The notes under the pieces are model-generated. The model was not told where the DNA came from. It saw nothing but the letters and a program-made list of their open reading frames with translations, and made no database searches. A stretch of 64,000 bases of DNA from assembly GCF_002355335.1 (NCBI RefSeq), contig NZ_AP014946.1:3859501-3923500 (forward strand), in the 5' to 3' direction. Made by a program: the position numbers and the translations under genes. This stretch comes from Variibacter gotjawalensis (lineage in GTDB: Bacteria; Pseudomonadota; Alphaproteobacteria; Rhizobiales; Xanthobacteraceae). This document shows positions 17,395-25,411 of this stretch, in pieces (position 1 is the first letter of the stretch; every line of letters begins with the position of its first letter).

Positions 17395-19047
17395 ATGAAT
17401 CTGCATCAGCGCACACCCGCAGAGCGCGATGTCGCGCAACTCGATGTCGTCATCGTCGGCGCCGGTTTCGCCGGACTTTATCTTCTGCATCGCCTGCGCG
17501 GCCTCGGATTGACGGCGCGCGCCTACGAAGCCGGCAGCGGTGTCGGCGGCACGTGGTTCTGGAATCGCTACCCGGGCGCGCGCTGCGACGTCGAGAGCAT
17601 GCAGTACTCCTTCTCGTTCGACGACGAGCTTCAGCAGAGCTGGAAGTGGTCCGAGCGCTTCGCGGCGCAGCCGGAGATTCTGCAGTACGCCAACCACATT
17701 GCGGATCGCTACGATCTCCGCCGCGACATCGTCTTCAACACGCGCATCACCGCCGCGACCTTCGATGAATCCTCAGCCACCTGGACAGTCACCACGGATC
17801 GCGGCGAGCGCGTCACAGCGCGCTACTGCGTGATGGCGACCGGCTGTCTCTCGACGGCGCGGCTACCGAACATCAAAGGCATCGCGAGCTTCCAAGGCGC
17901 GACCTATCACACTGGCCATTGGCCGCATGAGGGCGTCGACTTCACCGGCAAGACGGTGGGCATCATCGGCACCGGCTCGTCCGCCATTCAATCAATCCCT
18001 GTCATCGCCGAGCAAGCCAAACACCTCACGGTGTTTCAACGCACGCCGAATTTCTCGATTCCTTCGCGCAACTCCGCGATGCCGGCCGCCTACGAAGCCG
18101 AATGGAAAGACGACTATCCGACGCGCCGTCAGCGCGCTCGCGAGGAAACCCGCAACGGCATTTACGGCGATTGGGGCCAGGTCTCCGCGCTCGAAGTGTC
18201 CGCCGGCGATCGCCGCGCCGAATACGAACGCCGCTGGACGAAAGGCGGCCTCGAATTCATGTACGCCTACAACGACCTCGGCTTGAAGAAAGAGGCGAAC
18301 GACACCGCCGCCGAATTCGTCCGCGAGAAAATCCGCGAGATCGTCAAAGATCCGAAGACGGCCGAACTCCTCTGCCCCTACAGCTACCCGATCGGCACCA
18401 AGCGTATCTGCGTCGACACGAATTATTTCGAGACCTTCAATCGCGACAACGTCACGCTGGTCGACATCCGCTCCGCACCGATCGACGAGATCACGCCGCA
18501 CGGCGTGCGCACGCAGGACACAGAATACGCATTCGATTGCCTCGTCTTCGCGACCGGCTTCGACGCGATGACCGGCACACTCGAAGCGATGAACATTCGC
18601 GGCCGCGACGGCCTCGCGCTGCGCGACGAATGGGCGGCGGGTCCGCGCACCTATCTCGGCCTCACCGTCGCGGGCTTCCCGAACATGTTCCTCGTCACCG
18701 GTCCGGGCAGCCCGTCCGTGCTCTCCAACATGATCGTCTCGATCGAGCAGCACGTCGATTGGATCACCGACTGCATCGCGCATCTGACGCAAAGCGGCAG
18801 CGCCAGCATCGAAGCTTCGCGCGACGCGCAGGACGCTTGGGTCGATCACGTCAACGAGCGCGCCAACGCGACGCTCTATCCGCAGGCCGCGTCCTGGTAC
18901 ATGGGCGCGAACATTCCCGGCAAGCCGCGCATCTTCATGCCGTATATCGGCGGCGTCGGAAACTATCGGAAGATCTGCAGCGATATCGCGAGCGACAACT
19001 ATCGCGGCTTCGCGATCGAGAAGGCGATCGCGCGCGCGAGCGCTTAG
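17395..19047 (+). CDS. Flavin-containing Baeyer-Villiger monooxygenase (cyclohexanone monooxygenase-like)
   Basis: 550 residues from the ATG at 17395, 6 bases after GGGAG; an upstream ATG at 17371 has no ribosome-binding site. FAD-binding motif VVIVGAGFAGLYLLHRLRG near the N-terminus, NADPH motif TVGIIGTGSSAIQSIPVIA in the middle. The fingerprint FxGxxxHTxxWP is present as FQGATYHTGHWP, which separates Baeyer-Villiger enzymes from other flavin monooxygenases. It would turn a ketone into an ester or lactone with NADPH and O2; the substrate is not shown. No esterase sits beside it. Cytoplasmic and probably transcribed alone. Confidence 0.9.
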   Translation: MNLHQRTPAERDVAQLDVVIVGAGFAGLYLLHRLRGLGLTARAYEAGSGVGGTWFWNRYPGARCDVESMQYSFSFDDELQQSWKWSERFAAQPEILQYANHIADRYDLRRDIVFNTRITAATFDESSATWTVTTDRGERVTARYCVMATGCLSTARLPNIKGIASFQGATYHTGHWPHEGVDFTGKTVGIIGTGSSAIQSIPVIAEQAKHLTVFQRTPNFSIPSRNSAMPAAYEAEWKDDYPTRRQRAREETRNGIYGDWGQVSALEVSAGDRRAEYERRWTKGGLEFMYAYNDLGLKKEANDTAAEFVREKIREIVKDPKTAELLCPYSYPIGTKRICVDTNYFETFNRDNVTLVDIRSAPIDEITPHGVRTQDTEYAFDCLVFATGFDAMTGTLEAMNIRGRDGLALRDEWAAGPRTYLGLTVAGFPNMFLVTGPGSPSVLSNMIVSIEQHVDWITDCIAHLTQSGSASIEASRDAQDAWVDHVNERANATLYPQAASWYMGANIPGKPRIFMPYIGGVGNYRKICSDIASDNYRGFAIEKAIARASA

Positions 19048-19062
19048 CGCGACCAAATACTC

Positions 19063-19217
19063 TGGTCATGCCGGTCGAGCAGCGCTTCGCTCGCGCAGCG
19101 AGCAACGCTGCGAGGGCCGGGATCCATATCCCCTGTGCGCGCTAGAAAACTCAGGGACTATTGATTCCGGACCGCTGCGGCTCGCTCGCGCGAGCAACGC
19201 AGCGTCCAGAATGACCA
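19063..19217. repeat. Repeat family A, diverged long copy
   Basis: Begins TGGTCATGCCGG (19063-19074) and ends TCCAGAATGACCA (19205-19217). The inner GGGATCCATA block and its partner TATTGATTCC are recognisable with mismatches. The arms have drifted more than in other copies. It separates the convergent monooxygenase and hypothetical genes. Confidence 0.8.
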
Positions 19218-19234
19218 GCGCATGTTTTCAGCGC

Positions 19235-20203
19235 TTAGCCTTCGCCGCGCATGTAGGAGCGCCATTCGGCAATCGATGCGAAATGCATCTTGCCTTCCGG
19301 CAACTCGGCATCGACCGAGCCGTCCGAATAAAGCGTGTAGGCCATATTCTCGATGATGCCCGACTTGAGAATGCTCGGCCCCGCGCGCTCGGGCGGTGCT
19401 TCGACATTCGTCGCGATGCTCGCGGGCGCTGACGCGACCGAGTCGTCGCGGCTGACACCACCCAGCGCCGGCGCTTGCGACGGTCCATCCGGCGGGCGAA
19501 CGATAATGTCCGGCGCCTTATCGGCTGAAGGCTCCGGCGTAAGCGAAACCGGCGGCGCTTTGTCGGCGCCCGGCTCCGGCGCGAGCGACGGCGATTTGAC
19601 CGGCGGCGGTGGCAACGGCGCGGTGCGCGGCGCGCCCGACAACGCAGCGGCTTTCGCAATCGCAAGCTCTTCCGGCGTCTGCTGCTTCGCGGGCGGAGGC
19701 GTATCGAGCCTCGTCGTGCCGCTCGGCGTTCCCGGCGCCTCAACGTCCAGCGCGCTCGCCAGCGAGTCGGCGAAATCCGGCGCAGGACGTTCGCCCGCAG
19801 TCACGGCGTCGGGCAGCGGCGGAACGGTCGGCTCCGGCGCGGCGCCATGCGGGGGCGTCAGCGGCGGAACTTCTTTTCCGGTCTTTTTCTCGTCCGGCTT
19901 CTTCTCGTCGGCTTTGTCACCGGCTTTCTTCGGTGCCGGCAGCGGAGCCGTCACGACAGCCGGGGCCGCCGAAGCGACCGCAGGCGCCGAAACCGCGACC
20001 GGACCGCGCGCAACGGCGAGATCTTCAAGCTGGCCCATCACGCTAGCCAACCCGATCAACCCAAGCCCACCGAAAATGCAGACCGCAACCGGAAGCGCGG
20101 CGGCGAATGCGGCTATCGACCCGCCCTGCATCAGCGCATAGGCCAACAGGCCGAACCCTGCGAGCACCCCGACGGCACCCGCAATGAGAATTATAACGCG
20201 CAT
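19235..20203 (-). CDS. Hypothetical Pro/Ala-rich membrane protein
   Basis: 322 residues from the ATG at 20203; another Met 13 codons upstream in the same frame is possible. Two membrane segments lie at the N-terminus (VIILIAGAVGVLAGFGLLAY; AALPVAVCIFGGLGLIGLAS). A long low-complexity region rich in Pro, Ala, Lys and Asp follows. A short ordered tail has YTLYSDGSVDAELPEGKMHF and SIAEWRSYMRGEG, a form seen at the end of several Rhizobiales proteins of unknown function. The tail probably lies in the cytoplasm. No enzyme motif. Confidence 0.7.
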   Translation of the reverse strand: MRVIILIAGAVGVLAGFGLLAYALMQGGSIAAFAAALPVAVCIFGGLGLIGLASVMGQLEDLAVARGPVAVSAPAVASAAPAVVTAPLPAPKKAGDKADEKKPDEKKTGKEVPPLTPPHGAAPEPTVPPLPDAVTAGERPAPDFADSLASALDVEAPGTPSGTTRLDTPPPAKQQTPEELAIAKAAALSGAPRTAPLPPPPVKSPSLAPEPGADKAPPVSLTPEPSADKAPDIIVRPPDGPSQAPALGGVSRDDSVASAPASIATNVEAPPERAGPSILKSGIIENMAYTLYSDGSVDAELPEGKMHFASIAEWRSYMRGEG

Positions 20204-20356
20204 CGAAACCCCCGCCGCTTCCCCAAGCGATCTTGAAACCAATCGGCCTGGTAGGCCGTTGCTCCTAAGCTACGCTCGGCCTATGTAGTTGTCATCCCTT
20301 CCGAACAACGCGCTGCTAGATGCGTTGTCCCGACATTCACCCATGGAGGAAATTCG

Positions 20357-20959
20357 ATGTCGTTCTCGCTGCCCGACCTGCCGTACGCCCACGACGCACT
20401 CGCGCCGTACATGTCGAAAGAGACGCTCGAGTACCACCACGATAAACATCACAAGGCGTACGTCGATAACGGTAATAAGCTACTTGCCGAAAGCGACCTG
20501 AAAGATAAGTCGCTCGAAGAGATCGTGAAAGGCTCGTTCGGCAAGAACCCGGGCCTCTTCAACAACGCCGGCCAGCACTACAACCATCTCCACTTCTGGA
20601 AGTGGATGAAGCCGAATGGCGGCGGCGACAAGCTGCCGGGCGCGCTGGAGAAGAAAATCATGGCCGATCTCGGCTCGGTCGCGAAGATGAAGGAAGACTT
20701 CATCCAGGGCGGCGTCACGCAGTTCGGCTCGGGCTGGTCCTGGCTCGCCGTCAAGGACGGCAAGATCGTCGTCATGAAGACCGCGAACGGCGAAAGCCCG
20801 TTGGTCCACGGCGCAACGCCGATCCTCGGCGTCGACGTGTGGGAGCACTCCTACTACATCGACTACCGCAATCGCCGTCCGGATTACCTGAAGGCATTCG
20901 TCGATAACCTGGTCAACTGGGATTACGTCGACGAGCTGTTCCAAAAGGCCGCGAAGTAA
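20357..20959 (+). CDS. sodB: Superoxide dismutase, Fe-type
   Basis: 200 residues, with ATGGAGG before the start. Converts superoxide to oxygen and peroxide. Metal ligands: H27 in LEYHHDKHH, H77 in AGQHYNHLHFW, and the Asp and His of GVDVWEHSYYIDYRNRRP. The QHYNH and DVWEHSYYIDY forms are closest to iron enzymes, though cambialistic use of Mn cannot be excluded. No signal peptide, so cytoplasmic. It ends in a strong intrinsic terminator. Confidence 0.95.
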   Translation: MSFSLPDLPYAHDALAPYMSKETLEYHHDKHHKAYVDNGNKLLAESDLKDKSLEEIVKGSFGKNPGLFNNAGQHYNHLHFWKWMKPNGGGDKLPGALEKKIMADLGSVAKMKEDFIQGGVTQFGSGWSWLAVKDGKIVVMKTANGESPLVHGATPILGVDVWEHSYYIDYRNRRPDYLKAFVDNLVNWDYVDELFQKAAK

Positions 20960-20982
20960 TTCGGCTCACGTTCGAGTGACAC

Positions 20983-21016
20983 AAAATCCCGGAGCCTCGC
21001 TCCGGGATTTTTCTTT
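20983..21016. terminator. Bidirectional intrinsic terminator between sodB and the MocR gene
   Basis: AAAATCCCGGAGC (20983-20995), loop CTC, GCTCCGGGATTTT (20999-21011) form a perfect 13-bp stem followed by TCTTT. The A-run on the left gives the T-run needed in the other direction, so it can end both converging transcripts. Confidence 0.93.
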
Positions 21017-21020
21017 CGCA

Positions 21021-22466
21021 TCACGCGAGTGAAGCGATCTTCCGTCCGGCATCACCCATCACGTCGGCAGAATATCCCGAGAAGCCGATCACCAATCCTT
21101 GGCTCGGCTCCGCATCGACGTAAAGACGCGACAACGCTCGCGCACCGACGCCAGCCGCCGCCGCACGTTCGACCAGCGCGACGTCGTCGCTGCCGTCCGG
21201 CAACCGCGCGAGCAGATGCAAACCTTGGTCCGGCACTTGCACATCAAGTCGCGAGTTGGTCTTCAGCGCCGCGACCAGCGCATCGCGCGCCGCCAGCGTC
21301 TGCCGCCGCGCGCGCCGCAGATGCGCCGCGGAATGTCGGTCGCGAATGAAGTCGGTGAGCGGGCCTTCCAGCAGCGTCGCCGGATAGCGGTCTGTGCGGC
21401 TGCGCAGCGCGAGGATATCGTCGCGTAGTGCTTGCGGCACAACGAGATATCCAACGCGCAAGCCCGGAAACAGAACTTTCGAGAACGTCCCGAGATAAAC
21501 CACGCGCCCCGCATCGTCGACGCCCTGCAGCGCCGTCAGCGGCGACCCCGCGAAGCGAAACTCGCTATCGTAATCGTCTTCGATGATCCACGCGTCGTTG
21601 CGCTTCGCCCAGTCGATCAGCGCGAGACGCCGCCGCATCGTCATCGCGACACCAAGCGGAAACTGATGCGACGGCGTCACGTAGACGGCGCGCGCGTCTC
21701 GCGCGATCATTTCGCCACGCTCCGGATCAAGCCCCTCGGCATCGATCGGCACGCCGGCGACACGCAATCCGTTCCCGTTCAGCGCCGCGCGTGCCATCGG
21801 ATAGCACGGGTCTTCGACCCACACGGTTTCGCCCGCGCGCAATATCGCGCGGATGAAAAGATCGAGCCCCTGCTGCGTGCCCGACGTGACGATGATGTCG
21901 TCGGCCGTGCATCGCACGCCGCGCGCGCTGCGCAGATACGTCGCGATCGCCTCGCGCAGCGCTTGCCCGCCACGCGGATCGCCGTAGGCAAAATGCTGAG
22001 CGCCGAGCTTGCCGAGATGACGTGAGACGAGCCCTCGAAAAATCTTCAGCGTCCGCGCATCCGGCGTCTGAACGCCGAGCGCGCCGGGACCGAGCGTCCC
22101 CGGCGCCGGCCGATAAACGTCGGTTTCCCGGCCCGGCCGAGGCGTCGAGACCACAAGCAGCGGCACACTCGCCGCGACGTAAGTCCCGGCACCGACGCGC
22201 GCCTCCGCAAATCCGTCGGCGATCAATGTCTCGAAGGCTGCGACCACCGCGCCCCGCGCCATACCGAGCCGCGTTGCAAGGTCGCGCGATGTCGGCAGCT
22301 TGGCGCCGGCCGGGACCGACCCCGCCTCGATCAATTGGCGGATCGCGAGGTAAAGCGCCCTCGTCCGCGGCCCCTCGCCGGGCAAAACCGGGATCAGCGT
22401 CGACCAATCTGGCTGATTGGTCTTATTGACAGGATCAGAATTGGACCTTTTTCGAACCAATTGCAT
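21021..22466 (-). CDS. MocR/PdxR-type GntR-aminotransferase fusion regulator
   Basis: 481 residues from the ATG at 22466. N-terminal winged helix of the GntR family (about 25-95: LYLAIRQLIEAGSVPAGAKL, LPTSRDLATRLGMARGAVVA). The C-terminal fold-type I aminotransferase domain has the PLP features YGDPRGGQALREAIATYLR, IIEDDYDSEFRF and the Schiff-base lysine in YLGTFSKVLFPGLRVGY. MocR proteins sense PLP or a PLP-amino compound adduct. Divergence from an FMN-binding pyridoxamine-oxidase-like gene and ATTGG-bearing palindromes next to the start suggest control of that gene and of itself. Confidence 0.92.
   Translation of the reverse strand: MQLVRKRSNSDPVNKTNQPDWSTLIPVLPGEGPRTRALYLAIRQLIEAGSVPAGAKLPTSRDLATRLGMARGAVVAAFETLIADGFAEARVGAGTYVAASVPLLVVSTPRPGRETDVYRPAPGTLGPGALGVQTPDARTLKIFRGLVSRHLGKLGAQHFAYGDPRGGQALREAIATYLRSARGVRCTADDIIVTSGTQQGLDLFIRAILRAGETVWVEDPCYPMARAALNGNGLRVAGVPIDAEGLDPERGEMIARDARAVYVTPSHQFPLGVAMTMRRRLALIDWAKRNDAWIIEDDYDSEFRFAGSPLTALQGVDDAGRVVYLGTFSKVLFPGLRVGYLVVPQALRDDILALRSRTDRYPATLLEGPLTDFIRDRHSAAHLRRARRQTLAARDALVAALKTNSRLDVQVPDQGLHLLARLPDGSDDVALVERAAAAGVGARALSRLYVDAEPSQGLVIGFSGYSADVMGDAGRKIASLA
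22402..22422. promoter_or_regulatory. Candidate MocR operator 1
   Basis: GACCAATC (22402-22409), spacer TGGCT, GATTGGTC (22415-22422): a perfect 8-bp inverted repeat. It lies inside codons about 15-22 of the MocR gene if that gene starts at 22466. Shares the ATTGG core with the second site. Confidence 0.6.
22439..22462. promoter_or_regulatory. Candidate MocR operator 2 in the divergent gap
   Basis: AATTGG (22439-22444) and CCAATT (22457-22462) are inverted arms 12 bases apart, next to the MocR start codon and 51 bases before the start of the divergent gene. The ATTGGAC half also forms a direct repeat with ATTGGTC of the first site. Confidence 0.55.
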
Positions 22467-22512
22467 GCCGCACTGTTGCGGCACCCCAGCTTCGAAAGCA
22501 AGGACCCTCGAT

Positions 22513-23238
22513 ATGTCCGATGGCATCCCGACTGAGAGCTTCCCGATCACTCCACGCAATCGGGTGAAGCGCCTGCACGAGCGCGGCAGCTACGACAAAG
22601 CCGCCGTCTACGCGATCCTCGACGCCGCGATGCTCTGCCACGTCTCCTATGCGATCGACGGTCAGCCCTACTGCACGCCGACGTTGTTCTGGCGCGACGG
22701 CGACCGCCTCTACTGGCACGGCTCCTCGGCAAGCCGGATGCTGCGCACGCAGAAAGGCGGCGTCCCGGTCTGTCTCACGGTCTCGCATCTCGACGGTCTC
22801 GTGCTCGCCCGCTCCGGCTTCAATCACTCGGCGAACTATCGCGCCGCGATGTGCTTCGGCACCGCGAGCATCATCGATGACCCGGAGGAGAAAGTGCGTG
22901 GCCTCGCCGACGTCATCAACCGCTTTTATCCGGGCCGCGCCGAGACGCTCCGCCAGAACACCGCGCAGGAGATCAAAGCGACGACCATCATCGGCATGAC
23001 GATCGAGGACGCGTCCGCCAAGGTGCGCTCCAAGGGTGTCGGCGACGATGAGGAAGACTACGGCTTCGCGATCTGGGCCGGCGTCATCCCGGTCGAAACC
23101 GTGATCCGCGCCGAGCAGGATTGTCCGCGCATCCTCCCCGGCAAGACGCGGCCCGACAACGTCGCCGCTTACACGGACGGCCGCCGGCTCGACGCCGCGC
23201 TCACCGAAACGCACAAGGCTTACGAGACGCTCAAGTAG
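22513..23238 (+). CDS. Pyridoxamine 5'-phosphate oxidase-like FMN-binding protein
   Basis: 241 residues from the ATG at 22513 (MSDGIPTESFPITPRNRVKR); the same frame runs further up without a good start. A split-barrel FMN-binding protein: CHVSYAIDGQPYCTPTLFWR, RLYWHGSSASRMLRTQKGGV and HLDGLVLARSGFNHSANYR are typical of this family. It is probably a flavin reductase or vitamin-B6-related oxidoreductase rather than PdxH, because PdxH signatures are missing. It is divergent from the MocR regulator, its probable controller. The TAG stop codon coincides with the first bases of a family B repeat. Confidence 0.85.
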   Translation: MSDGIPTESFPITPRNRVKRLHERGSYDKAAVYAILDAAMLCHVSYAIDGQPYCTPTLFWRDGDRLYWHGSSASRMLRTQKGGVPVCLTVSHLDGLVLARSGFNHSANYRAAMCFGTASIIDDPEEKVRGLADVINRFYPGRAETLRQNTAQEIKATTIIGMTIEDASAKVRSKGVGDDEEDYGFAIWAGVIPVETVIRAEQDCPRILPGKTRPDNVAAYTDGRRLDAALTETHKAYETLK

Positions 23239-23358
23239 CCCGGATGAGCGCGGCGCGAAGCGCCGAGCGACATCCGGGAGCAGAGCCAACCGAACCTCCC
23301 GCCGTGGATGTCGTTCGGCAGCCGCGCTCTGCGCGGTGTCTCTCTCATCCAGGCTACG
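23236..23358. repeat. Repeat family B, copy 1
   Basis: Begins TAGCCCGGATGAGCG at 23236 and ends with CTCATCCAGGCTACG by 23358, near-perfect inverted ends. An inner GCGAAGCGC-type palindrome and CATCCGGGA follow the left end as in copies at 25296 and 29493. Its first TAG is the stop codon of the FMN-binding gene. Confidence 0.85.
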
Positions 23359-23656
23359 GGCAGCATTGCCTGCGCAACAAGCAACCCGATCCCTCGCCGT
23401 TATTTTCATCACCCGGCGGTAAGCGCACACGCTGAACGCGCAGGCTGCGGCATTCGGCTGCAGTATCGCCGCTAACCGTACAACTGAAGGCTTATGGACT
23501 CCTGAGGCGCACCACACATATTCTTGATCCAACCTAAAAGCGTAAACATTGCTGCCGCAATTCTCCGCTATTTGGGATCAGTGACTCAGCTGACGGCGAG
23601 CCCGAATCTCGACGCGGAATGAGTCCCAGAGGGTCGTTCGAGGGGTTCAGCCCAAG
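23359..23656. other. About 300 bases before the GT39 gene without a convincing gene
   Basis: No coding frame, RNA gene or strong terminator was recognised. It contains AT-richer stretches (around 23507-23580) that could hold the promoter of the glycosyltransferase gene. Confidence 0.4.
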
Positions 23657-25282
23657 ATGTCGTCGCGTTCCTTCGCTTCGTCGCGCGTTTGCGACGGACT
23701 GGCTGCTCTCGCTTTGTTGGCGAGCGGACTGATCGCGCTTATCACTTTCCGCCACTATGGCCTGGGCTGGGATGACTTCACCCATGCCGAGATGGGCCAG
23801 AAGGTCATCGACCTGTACGCCTCCGGTTTCCGCAACCAGGAAGCGCTCACCTTCGTCAATCTCTACATGTACGGCAGCGGCTTCGACGTCCTCGCTGGGC
23901 TCTCCGCAAAGGTTCTGCCGTTCGACCTGTTCGAAACCCGCCGCCTCGTCGGCGCACTGGTCGGCATCGTTGGCCTCTTCACAGTCTGGCGCATCGCGCG
24001 CCGCGTCGGCGGCCCGGTCGCCGGTGTCGTCGCGATATTCGTCCTCGCCACCTGCCCGATCTTCTACGGCCACGCCTTCATCAACGCGAAGGACGTGCCC
24101 TTCGCGGTCGCGATGGCGATTCTGCTGCTCGGCCTCGTCCGCGCCATCGAAGAGTATCCGCGCCCCTCGCCCGTCACCGTGATGATCTTCGGCGTCGGCC
24201 TTGGCCTCACGATCGGCACGCGCATCATGGGCGGCATCGCCGCGCTCTATGCTGCCGCCGCCGTGATGCTCATCATTGGCCTCGAATGGCGCTCGCTCGG
24301 CTGGCGCGATGCGGTCTCGCGCTTCGGCCGCTTCACGCTGGCGCTGCTGCCGGGATTTGTCGTCGCATACCTGATCATGGGCCTGCTCTGGCCGTGGTCG
24401 GTCGTTGAGGTGCTCAACCCCGTTAAGGCGCTGACCTACTTCTCGGTCTTCTTCGAGAAGCCGTGGCGCGAAGTGTTCAACGGCCAGCTCATCTCGGTCC
24501 CGGATATGCCGTGGACGTATCTGCCGACCCTGCTCGGTCTACAGCTGCCGGAAATCATGCTGGCGCTGACGCTGTTCGGCCTCGTGATGGTCTGCGTGTG
24601 GCTGCTCACCGGCAACCGCAGCATTCGCGAGCGCGCTGTTCTACTGCTCGTCGCCGCCGCCGTCATCGTTCCGATCGCCGTCACGCTGCTCGAGCGCCCG
24701 GCGATGTACAACGGCTTCCGCCATCTCATCTTCCTGCTGCCGCCGATGGCGATCCTCGCCGGTCTTGCAGGCGGCTGGATCCTGCAGCAAGCCGCGCGCG
24801 CTGGCCGTCCGGCGCTCGCCACCGTCGCCGCTGTCGGCGTCATCGGCTTCGCTTCGCCGGTCGTCGAGATGGTCCGCCTGCATCCGTACGAATACACGCA
24901 CTTCAACCGCATCGAGGGCGGCGTGAAGGCGGCCGACGGCAACTTCATGCTCGACTATTGGGGCCTGTCGCTCAAGCAGGCCGCGCAGCAGCTGCGCGAG
25001 AACCTGACGGCGCGCGCCGAAACGCCGCCGAACGGCCGCAAGTGGAAGGTCGCGGTGTGCGGCCCGCACCCGATCGTCCGCGTCGAACTCGGCTCGGAGT
25101 TCGAGCTGACCTGGAACCCGCATGACGCAGACTTCGCGCTGATGCTCGGCACCTACTACTGCGCCCAGTTCCGCGCCCCGATCATCGCCAAGGTCGACCG
25201 CGCCGGCGTGACTTACGCCAAGGCCTATGACGTGCGCGAACACGCCTACACGACGCTGTTCACGATCCCGCCGATTCAGTAG
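23657..25282 (+). CDS. GT39/PMT-like polytopic membrane glycosyltransferase
   Basis: 541 residues with about ten to twelve membrane segments spread over residues 15-420. The first periplasmic loop has the acidic motif YGLGWDDFTHAEMG, as in dolichyl/undecaprenyl-phosphate-sugar transferases (GT-C fold, GT39 and ArnT relatives). A second motif, GHAFINAKDVPFAVAMA, is typical of this bacterial subgroup. A soluble domain forms the last 120 residues. It likely moves a sugar from a lipid carrier to an acceptor in the periplasm; donor and acceptor are unknown. Stands alone, flanked by family B repeats on both sides. Confidence 0.85.
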   Translation: MSSRSFASSRVCDGLAALALLASGLIALITFRHYGLGWDDFTHAEMGQKVIDLYASGFRNQEALTFVNLYMYGSGFDVLAGLSAKVLPFDLFETRRLVGALVGIVGLFTVWRIARRVGGPVAGVVAIFVLATCPIFYGHAFINAKDVPFAVAMAILLLGLVRAIEEYPRPSPVTVMIFGVGLGLTIGTRIMGGIAALYAAAAVMLIIGLEWRSLGWRDAVSRFGRFTLALLPGFVVAYLIMGLLWPWSVVEVLNPVKALTYFSVFFEKPWREVFNGQLISVPDMPWTYLPTLLGLQLPEIMLALTLFGLVMVCVWLLTGNRSIRERAVLLLVAAAVIVPIAVTLLERPAMYNGFRHLIFLLPPMAILAGLAGGWILQQAARAGRPALATVAAVGVIGFASPVVEMVRLHPYEYTHFNRIEGGVKAADGNFMLDYWGLSLKQAAQQLRENLTARAETPPNGRKWKVAVCGPHPIVRVELGSEFELTWNPHDADFALMLGTYYCAQFRAPIIAKVDRAGVTYAKAYDVREHAYTTLFTIPPIQ

Positions 25283-25295
25283 GCCCAAACTCTCG

Positions 25296-25410
25296 TAGCC
25301 CGGATGAGCGGCGGCGAAGCCGCCAAGCGACATCCGGGGACGGAGCCAACCACAATCTCAGGTCCCGGATTTCGCTCAGACGCTCCGCGTCCTCACTCAT
25401 CCGGGCTACG
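25296..25410. repeat. Repeat family B, copy 2
   Basis: TAGCCCGGATGAG at 25296 and CTCATCCGGGCTA ending at 25409 are perfect inverted ends. Separates the convergent GT39 and M20 peptidase genes, stopping directly before the peptidase stop codon. Confidence 0.87.
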
Positions 25411-25411
25411 A

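Noticed and set aside
17395-19047. Assignment of the flavoprotein as a generic flavin monooxygenase (FMO)
   Set aside because: The FxGxxxHTxxWP Baeyer-Villiger fingerprint is complete.
22439-22462. T-loop-like TTCGAA sequence that could belong to a tRNA
   Set aside because: No acceptor stem, anticodon arm or CCA context around it; it fits a regulator site better.
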